Assembly (NCBI GenBank): GCA_963966185.1
Contig: CAWZYM010000115.1
Coordinates: 242,001-306,000 of the forward strand
Length of the DNA stretch: 64,000 bases
Direction of reading: 5' to 3'
Origin: Rhabditoides inermis
Taxonomy: Eukaryota; Nematoda; Chromadorea; Rhabditida; Rhabditidae
Every line of letters begins with the position of its first letter. The first letter of the stretch is position 1. Shown here one piece after another: positions 1 through 8,900 of this stretch. The notes beneath the pieces were generated by a model. That model saw only the letters and a list, made by a program, of their open reading frames with translations. It ran no database searches and was not told where the DNA came from. Both the position numbers and the translations under genes were made by a program.

Positions 1-269
1 CGATTGTTCGATTGCTCACGTTATTTCGACTTGAGATGAATGTCTACCACTCATATTGAAAATGTATGAAATGTGGCGTGGCATAATTTCATGACAGCAC
101 CATTTGCATACGTTCATTATATCTATCATCCCACATCTTCCATTCAGCGCCAAAACAAAACCCACGAGCCCACGACCATATTTTGGTTCCAATGCCGATA
201 CTTCTAATTGATTGATGAATCGCATTTCATAAACATATATACAATAATGTATGCATGAGTCCTCGGGTG

Positions 270-412
270 TTATAAAGAGAAGCGTCGGGAGATGATCTGA
301 TTCCAAACTGCAGGTTCCTCGGTAGCCAGTCGTTTCCATTCCTTTCGTGCCCGCGTCTTTGTGAGATCTGGTAGCTCCGCTATGAAGTCGTCTTCCCATT
401 CCTTACATTACA
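270..412 (-). pseudogene. 3' remnant of an RTE-type retrotransposon (reverse transcriptase C-terminus)
   Basis: Read on the minus strand, an open frame of about 47 codons ends at a TAA at 270-272. It begins WEDDFIAELPDL and ends VWNQIISRRFSL. The ending matches the last residues of the complete retrotransposon in this window (7671-10535), which end QWNQLSSRRYP, and the spacing of W, R and A/D residues before it agrees. This is therefore a 5'-truncated copy of a related but not identical LINE that kept only the extreme C-terminus and whatever 3' UTR lies below 270. It ends about 20 bases before the first proposed ATF6 exon. The match is by eye over about 25 residues. Confidence 0.55.
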
Positions 413-434
413 ATGAATATATACACACATAGGT

Positions 435-3400
435 ATGCCGCCGCAGCCTCGGCGCGACTCGCTCGCCCCGTCGTCGTCTCCGTCGGAAGCCGACCGGGCA
501 GATGGGGAACACGACGGACTGCTGTTCGACAGGTGGGCACGACGTATTCGTTATACATTTGTTTTATTGTACGATTCTCTCCTATATTAACAGATAGTGA
601 TAGACATGTATTGTGTATTTTATAATGTTTGTCCATTTGATTCCGACTGTCTGACATACATTATAAGGGGAGGGGACTTACTGCAGTGCTTGTTCTGATG
701 TTCTGAATTATTTCCGCATGTTGCGGTTTTGTATTGCTCTTTGGCTTTGCACTTATAAGCGTCCTTCAGATTTCTGAACGAGGCGGCGACGTCGACGGCG
801 TTTGACGACTTCTTGAAGCTGGGCGATCAGCTGCTGGACGAGTATCCGATGAACGACGAGCAGCAGAGGGGAGACGACCAGGTGGGCGAATCGATTGATT
901 ATCGATTTATCGATTGAGTCTCTAAAATATCTGTTGTGATTTATTAGCTGATTGATTCCACTCTGTTCCTTGATGTCGCAGCAGCGGGGCGAGGTTATTA
1001 GTTTCACTTTCCCATGACTTCTAATATTGGCGTCACGAAGGTGTTTATTGCCGATTGCTCCTATATGTGTACCGTGTGTGCTGGCATATTGTTTGTACAC
1101 GTGTACGGTATAGACGTATATATTCCCCGAATCCTTCCAACTTTGTCTCCAGCATGGATCCAATTCATGGACAGATGAGCGAGAACTGGGTGGGTATGTA
1201 GAATGAAACGTACTTCCTATATAATTAGCAGATTTTTGTCACTCTCGTCATGGGTTTGTGTGTATTTCTGTCTTACTTTTGCTTGAGAATATACCGTCGG
1301 AACCAAATCCGAATCACAACATTAGTGGGGTTAAAAATTACTGAATTCAGAACGAAATAGTGTGAGTGATAATAAATCATCGAAAAGTTACAGTATGCTT
1401 ACAGCTACAGTATAGTTACAGTACACTTACCGTATACCTATATCGCTTCAGCTCTCGCTGATCATGTCGGGTCTGGAGTTTGACGCGGAGCTGGCGGCGT
1501 TGGCAGGAGGCGGAGTCGGCGCGCATCCGTTCGAGTATGGGGTGAGTGGAGGGGGAGAGAGGGAGGGAGGGAGAGAGAGAGCTCAATCTCGCAGACCTCG
1601 TCCCGTCCCTCCGAGAGCAGCAGCTCGGGCAGCGACTCCGGCAAGCACAGCCCGACCAGCAGCAGCAGTGGAGAGGTGGAGCAGGGATTTATATCACACC
1701 TTTTATCATATCATTTATCAATTTATCTTATCATATGTATCATAATCATAGGTATTTCTATCATACAGGCTCTGTTTTGTTCCCATGAATCCCATGTTAC
1801 ACAGTTTTCGATACGGTTAAGAAGTTATTACTAGAACACAGTGGGTGACATGTGTCACTGTCACATCACGACTATTCATTGCAGGGTGTCTCGACGTGGT
1901 CGTTCCCGCAGTCGTTCACCGAGTCGGCACCGCTGCTGGGTGGAGGAGTGGGTGGTGGGGACAGTGCCTACTCGACCGACTCATCGCCCTTCACACTCAA
2001 CCCGCCGCTGCCCGATGTGCGGGGAGGACAGGGGTGAGTGTCCGAAGTGTGACCAGTGAGTATCTGTGAGTGTATGTGACCATGACCACTTGGAGTATGT
2101 GGCTGACAGACTGACTGATTGTGATTGTGGATACGAGTATCTGTGAATGTTGAGTATCTGCGTGTTTTCATCTGGTTCATTTTGATAGTCGTGATGTTTG
2201 TAGTGCCTTCCCTGCACCTCCTCTCCCGCCTGGCGTATCGTCTGTGCCGACCACGATCCCAGCGAGCACTATGGTCTATCAGGTAAAGGGCGGGGGGGTT
2301 TCATTTCGATTTCAATTTTCAATGTCGAATTGTCTCATTCAAGTATCATTCACGATACAGTTGATTATTAGTATGGGTATGTGAATGAAACGTATATGAA
2401 ATGTGACACTATGTGCATAGCATCATTTCATCAGGCACTCCAAACTTGATTAATTGTCTCGTGATTTCAGTGGAACACGTACACAACTTTTGACTTTTGA
2501 GTGATTTCGTTTTTCTACGTGTCGTATTCATGTTTGCGGTTACGAATAGAAACATTTTCAGTCGACCGCCTCCTCCTCTCACCACCAGCAGCAGTACCAC
2601 CAGCCCCAGCCGCTGCTGCTCACCACGGCGCCCTCTGTCTCCTCGGGCAACCGGCTCGTGTACCTCGTGCCCAGCAAGCCCGGCCCGATTACTATTCAGG
2701 TGGGGTGGAGGGTGAGATGTAGTGTTTGGACCAAATTACCGGTTTATTTCTGGTTAACCAGAAATTTGGCGCCCTTTTCAAAACCAGCGTCATTTAAAAC
2801 CAGAAAAAATTGGCCAGGTCATTGGCCGGACCAGATATTTCTGGTTTTCGGTCGAAAAAACCAGAAATTTCTGGTTCTGGTTTTCATTTGGCCAGTACTG
2901 GTTTTGGTTTGGCGGTCGTTCGAGAAATGTGACGTCTCATTGTCATTTAGCCATGAAATGTCCTCATCATACCTCATCTCATTCGAGAATCGAGAAATGA
3001 TATTGACCGGTCCAAAGAACCAGAGGTACAAACTACAAAACCAGAAATTTCTGGTTTTTTGAAAACCAGAAATTTCTGGTTCTGGTTCTGGTTTGGCCAG
3101 ATTTCTCAAAACCGGTTTATTTTGGCCGGTCATTTCTCTGGCCAACCAGAAAATAACCGGTCATTGGTTTTATTTTGGCCGGTCATTCGACCAGAAATCT
3201 GGTCGATAAATTGGTCCAAACACTAGTGAGATGTGTCCAGATCGTTGCTTCTTTCTCTCTTCATTGTTTCCAGTTTCAGTAGTGGCATGTGTGATATTCA
3301 GGTGTGGAGTGGTGGTCAGTCGCACAGTGCGGTTCGATTTCTAACAAAAGCACAGGTGTAAAGCTCTAACTCTAACCATTTGAGTTGACATTGGTATGAC

Positions 3401-4720
3401 CAAGAAACGCAAAATTTGCTATGATGTAGTTTAAATGTAAGAGCCAAAGGAAATGTGAAAGTGGTCACTGCGACGTTTTCAGAAGCAGTCGACTTCCTCG
3501 CGCACACAGCCCTACGTGCCCATCTCGCCTGTGATGAGTGGCGGAGGAGGGAGGGTGGCGGTGGTCAAGCAGGAGACGGGCGTCTATGTGAGTGCTGTTC
3601 ATCTAGCTTTGTTTTCATTTGTTGTAGTTTATTTATTTATCTAGGTCTTTTTGTTCTTAGGTTTTTGGTTTTCCTTGGATTTGTTTAATATAGCCTGCGT
3701 CAGAGCGATAGTTTTCTATCTACCTCGCTCGCAGTTCGAAATACGGTGCCATAACCGTCTGTCTCGCTTTTCTGCGCGCTATTGAGAGAGCTGACTCTCC
3801 GTCTTTCACCGATCTATCCCTAAGGGCGCAACTTTTTTCAATGATGGAACTTTAAGTATGTATTGATGACATTGTGTCCGCAGCTGCCGTCTGCCCTGGG
3901 CGTCGTGTCGACGGTGCAGCTCCCGCCGCCCGTCGCCGCCAGTCCCGGCGTCGCGGTGGGTGAAGTGTGAAGTCAAATCTAATGTATTTATCTTGGTTTT
4001 GTTTTGATCTTGTTGTCGCGTTATGGATGTGAGAGTTGCACCCGGCGGGTGGGGGGATGTGTGTATTCAGATATGTGTAGTGTAGTGTTCAGAAGTTATG
4101 GTTTTGTTTATTATTGACGTCATTGACGATGTATTATTGCATTCAATTTTGAATCTTTTTTCGAATACACGTGAAACGTAATCTTAAAAAAGTATTGGAT
4201 TTTTCTTTTGTTCAGCATACGAAGCTGGGCTAGATTGCTGAACTATTATCGAGTTGACCTTTAATCTATTGTGGAAACGTATCATCGCGGTGTTGATATG
4301 AGTTTATGGTGATGTTTGGATGTAGTGTTTTGATTCGTTCGTTGAATCCAGAATCCAGTAGTCGTAGTCGAGTATCGAGTATAAGATGGTGGGGATTTTT
4401 TTTTCAAAATTAATTTGTGTTTCATTGATAACTCAGTTGCCGTTGTTTCATCATTTCCGGATTCATACGTGAAATAGAGTAGAAACTCATACTGTTATTG
4501 TTGTTTCAGGACATTTCGCGTAAGCGCGAGGACCGCAAGCAGAAGAACCGCGCCGCCGCGCAGCTGAGTAGGATACGGAAGAAGGAGGTGGGGGAGGGAG
4601 GGAGAGAGAGAGAAAGAGAGGGAGATGTAGAGAGAGAGAGGGGAGAGAGATGTAGGGAAGGAGAGAAAGAGAGAGAACAGAGGGAGAGAGAGGAGGGGGT
4701 ATAGAGATGAAGGAAGGGAG

Positions 4721-4771
<51 letters not shown>

Positions 4772-5937
4772 CACCTCGATCTGCAGGAGATGGACCATCT
4801 CCACTCTACCGTCGACTCGCTACGCGCCGAGAACGCGTCTCTGCGCAACGAGAACGAGCTGCTGAAGACGCGACTCGCCCGATACGAGGTACGGTAACTG
4901 TACGGGGTACTGTACTCGGAATTCGGGGTACGTTGCTATGATAACGTCTGTGTGCCAGCGCGGCGATGTGAATGTGAACGAGAACTTGTGACAAGTGGTA
5001 GGTAGTAGGTTCATGGAATGGGCTGTAAGGTTTTCGTTGCAGGACCCGTCCCTGCCGGACGTGTCTCGAGTGTCGCAGCGGCGCCGGCCTCTGTTGGCGG
5101 CGGGAGGCGGGGCGTGTGTGATGGTCATGTGTATGATGGTCGTGTTTGGAGGAGGAGGAGGAGGAGGAGTGGGGTGAGTTGGCTTGGGAGGAACCTGGAC
5201 CCAGTGTCCTGACTGCTCATAGTTGGTGTGTGAACTTGGTGATATGCTTCCCTTCAGCCTGTCCCCTCTGCGCTCGTCGCCACCACTGCGAGAAGCGGCG
5301 CATCCAGTGAGCCGCGCCCTGCTGTCGACTGACTATGAACAGGTGGGGAAGAGGGAGAAGGAGGAGGAGAAGGAGTAAGTAGTGATACTAGTGATGGAAG
5401 TGTGCGTGTGGAATGGATAAATGGATTCTAGGACTACGAGCTCGCACCGGTGGATATCTCGAATTCTACGCTGAACGGAACGGGGTGCGGACAGGCGGCC
5501 GGATGGAATACGACGGAGACGAGACGGTGAGGGAGGGTTGGAGAGAGAGGGGGGGAGCAGAGAGAGAGGGGGGAGCAGAGAGAGAGGGGGGGAGGGAGTG
5601 GATAGAGAATGTGTACATACGGTGTACCTCGAGATGTAGGTTTCTGCTGGGTTTGATCTTCCAGCTATGCTTATGTTTTCAATGTTTTGCACTCATGGAA
5701 TGCATTTATAAATTCACATCATTTTCTAGTCTGAACGCAGCGCTGGACTCGTGGGTGCACGGTCACGAGAAGCTCGAGTGGCTGCGAATGCGGAGGGGCG
5801 GGGCGACGAGGGGCGGAGCCAAGGAGCCCGCTGCTATGGGCGAGATGCTAAAGCCTGTGGGCGAGTGGATGGTGAAGGTGGGTTGGAGAGGAGGGGAGAA
5901 GAGAGCGAGAGAGATCGACAACAGAATATGTAGAGAT

Positions 5938-5987
<50 letters not shown>

Positions 5988-8900
5988 GCTAATTTCAGAA
6001 CTCGCAGGCTCGCGTGGCGGTTGAGAGTGAGGAGGAGGGTGGGAGAGTATCCAAGGCAGCCAGCAATGCCACTACTGCGACGAGAACCAATGCTACTGCG
6101 ACTGCGCAGACGTGAGTGTCTTTCTTTCGTATTGTTTTTGTACAGACTGATTCCGACATGCAGCATGCAATGCTGGAGAATTATGGGTAGTCTGGTTGCA
6201 CACAGTCCTATCGTGGTTGTGCGGCGCATGCGTGCAGCATGTACTGATTACTTTTGGTAGAGTAGACTTCCTTTCCTAAGATGTAAAATGCATAGGCTAA
6301 CGCCGGGGGCAGACAGGTAGGCTGACGAGGTTAGTGGAAGACTCCTTCATGCGTTGATTTGACTCCGTCCTGTTTCAGTGTGAGGCCGGCGCAGAGCGGC
6401 GCCCCGTTGAGGAGGGGTGGGCCGGCAGCGGCAGTGCAGAGGAAGAAGAACGCGACACGCCCGCTGGAGGGAGGAGGAGCAGGGGAGAAGGCTGTCAAGA
6501 GCAATCTGGTGTGAGTGGGCATTTGTTTCGGGCGGATTGGTGTACCATGGTAGTGTATAGGGTATTCCCCCCGTTCACGGTACGCTTGTTCATTCGTCGC
6601 TTATTTTCCAGACAGCATTTCATCGCATTTGGTCGCGCTATCGGTCCGCGCGAGATCATTCGACCGCGCAATTCGCGCGCTTGGCGGTCTGATTTTAGGG
6701 AAATGAGGGTCGTTTGCAAGTCAAATGAAGCAGATCGGAGCACTTTCCGGAGTTAATAACTTCGTTCAGAAATTTTCTAATTTTTTGTTCTTTGAACAGA
6801 AGGATGCTGTCACTGTTCGCTAGCTATTGTCGGCTCGCTTTTGTTGATATCGCAACCCCAGAATTTATAAATTATGAAAAACCTCAAAAAAGCATAGCTT
6901 CAATAGGTAATTCAGTGTTTCTCTAATTACTTTGTTCAAAATCAACCAAAAAATTCAGATTTCGGGAGAGTTTGAGTACTACTAACAGAATGTCGGTTCG
7001 ATACTTGTTATTTTCTTTCGGGAAGTGCTCATTTGAGCTCAAAAACATCAAAAACTGCCTCTTTTCGACGTCATTTTCTCATTGTCTGGTTCGTGTCTGG
7101 GTCGACCGAGATGATTTCGTACCGTGAAAATGGGGGATAATACCCTATAGAGCTGCTGTTTAGCGGCCAGCGTTTTTTTCTTCGAAACACGATGTAGCGT
7201 GTCGATGTAGTTGTGATGACAGTCACAAGCGAAGAGATTGACCTCCGATTTATTATGACTGCACAAGGCGCATCATTTTTTTTCGCGTTTTTTTTGTGTG
7301 TTGTGTTGTGATGTAAGATGTTTGCAGATCGGCGGCTGCGAAACGCGAGGCGGCCAAGCAGCGCGCGATTCGCGACCGCAGCTGGCGACATCTGGACATG
7401 ATCACGGAGGGGAACGGGAGGGAGAGGTGAGGGGGAGAGAGAGGGGGGGAGGGGGAGAGAGGGAGGGAGAGGGAGAGGAAAGGGGAGGGAGAGAGAGGAG
7501 AGAGGAAGGGAGAGGTGAGGGGAGGGGAGGGAGAGGGAGAGAGAGAGGAAAGGGGGTGGATGAAAGGGAAGGACAGTGGCATCGTGCAAATCAAATCAAA
7601 TCAAATCAAATACTTTATTCGGTATCGCTATTCATGATCATATGTTTAGAACACATCCATCGCCCTGGTGTTATGGGTAGCGCCGAGAGGAGAGTTGATT
7701 CCATTGTGTTGGGTCCCTGTCCGCAGCAATCTCGATCCACTTGTACTTGTCTTTTGGGAAATTCGTCTCCGTCCTGAACTCGTCCGCCCATTGAGTATGC
7801 GGCCTTCCTTTCGCCGCCGTCCTATCCAACCTCCACTTCATGATCTTCTCCGTCCATCGTTCATCATCTGCCATCGCCGTCTTTCTTGCAAACGCCCACT
7901 TTCTTTTCCTCGCCTCCGCTAGAACATCGGGAACGCGCGTCTCTCGTCGAATGATGTCACTTCGTACTCTGTCCTTCAGCTTCAGCCCGAGCATTTTGCG
8001 CTCCATTCTTCTCTGGCACAGCTGTAATTTCTTCCGCTCCGTCTTCTTTAAGCTCCATGTCTCCGCACCGTACAACATCGACGGCAGAACAGCAGCCCGG
8101 TAGACCTTCCTCTTGAGTCGCATCGGCGCCCTTCGAAGAGTGAGAAAATGTCGATGTCGGTAGAAAGCGCTCCAGCCCGCCTGTATCCGCCTTGATACTT
8201 CCTTTGCGTCGTCGTACATGAAGCTGAGTGTTCGGCCGAGGTAAGTGAACTGGTCGACGTACTCCACGTCCTCTCCTTCCAGGGTGATCTTCACTTTCGG
8301 CCCGTTTGTCATGGCCACCGTCTTTCCTCTGTTCAACTTCAGTCCAAACTGCCCGCATCTCCGTACCACTTCATCGAGCATCTTCTGCGCCGCCGCTGCC
8401 GACTTTGCCACAAGTACCATGTCATCCGCGTACGCCAGGTGTGTCAAATGTTCTCCGTTCACCTCCATTCCTGCTCCGGCAAACGAGAAGTTTAGTCCCT
8501 CCATCAGCTTCGCCAGCACAGAGTTGAATATGTGTGGGCTCATCGGACATCCTTGGCGTACTCCTTTTCTCACTTCTATTTCTACCGGCTCTCCTCTGAC
8601 CATCACTTCTGTCTTCCCGCTCCTGTAGATGGACTGTAGCATTCGCACAAACGCAGGTTCGACTTCATGACTGGAGAGTGCTTCCCACGCGTCGTTGTGC
8701 CTTATTGAGTCGTACGCCTTCGAAACATCGATGAAAATCATGACGGCGTGCATTCGGTGTAGGTAGCTTTTGTAAACCACTTCTCGGATCACCAGGATTT
8801 GATCTGCGCAGCAATATCCCTTCCTGAATCCAGCCTGTTCTCTTGGTTGATGTTTCTCCAAAGTAGTATGTTCTCTTCGCAATATCAATCGAGTGAGCAG

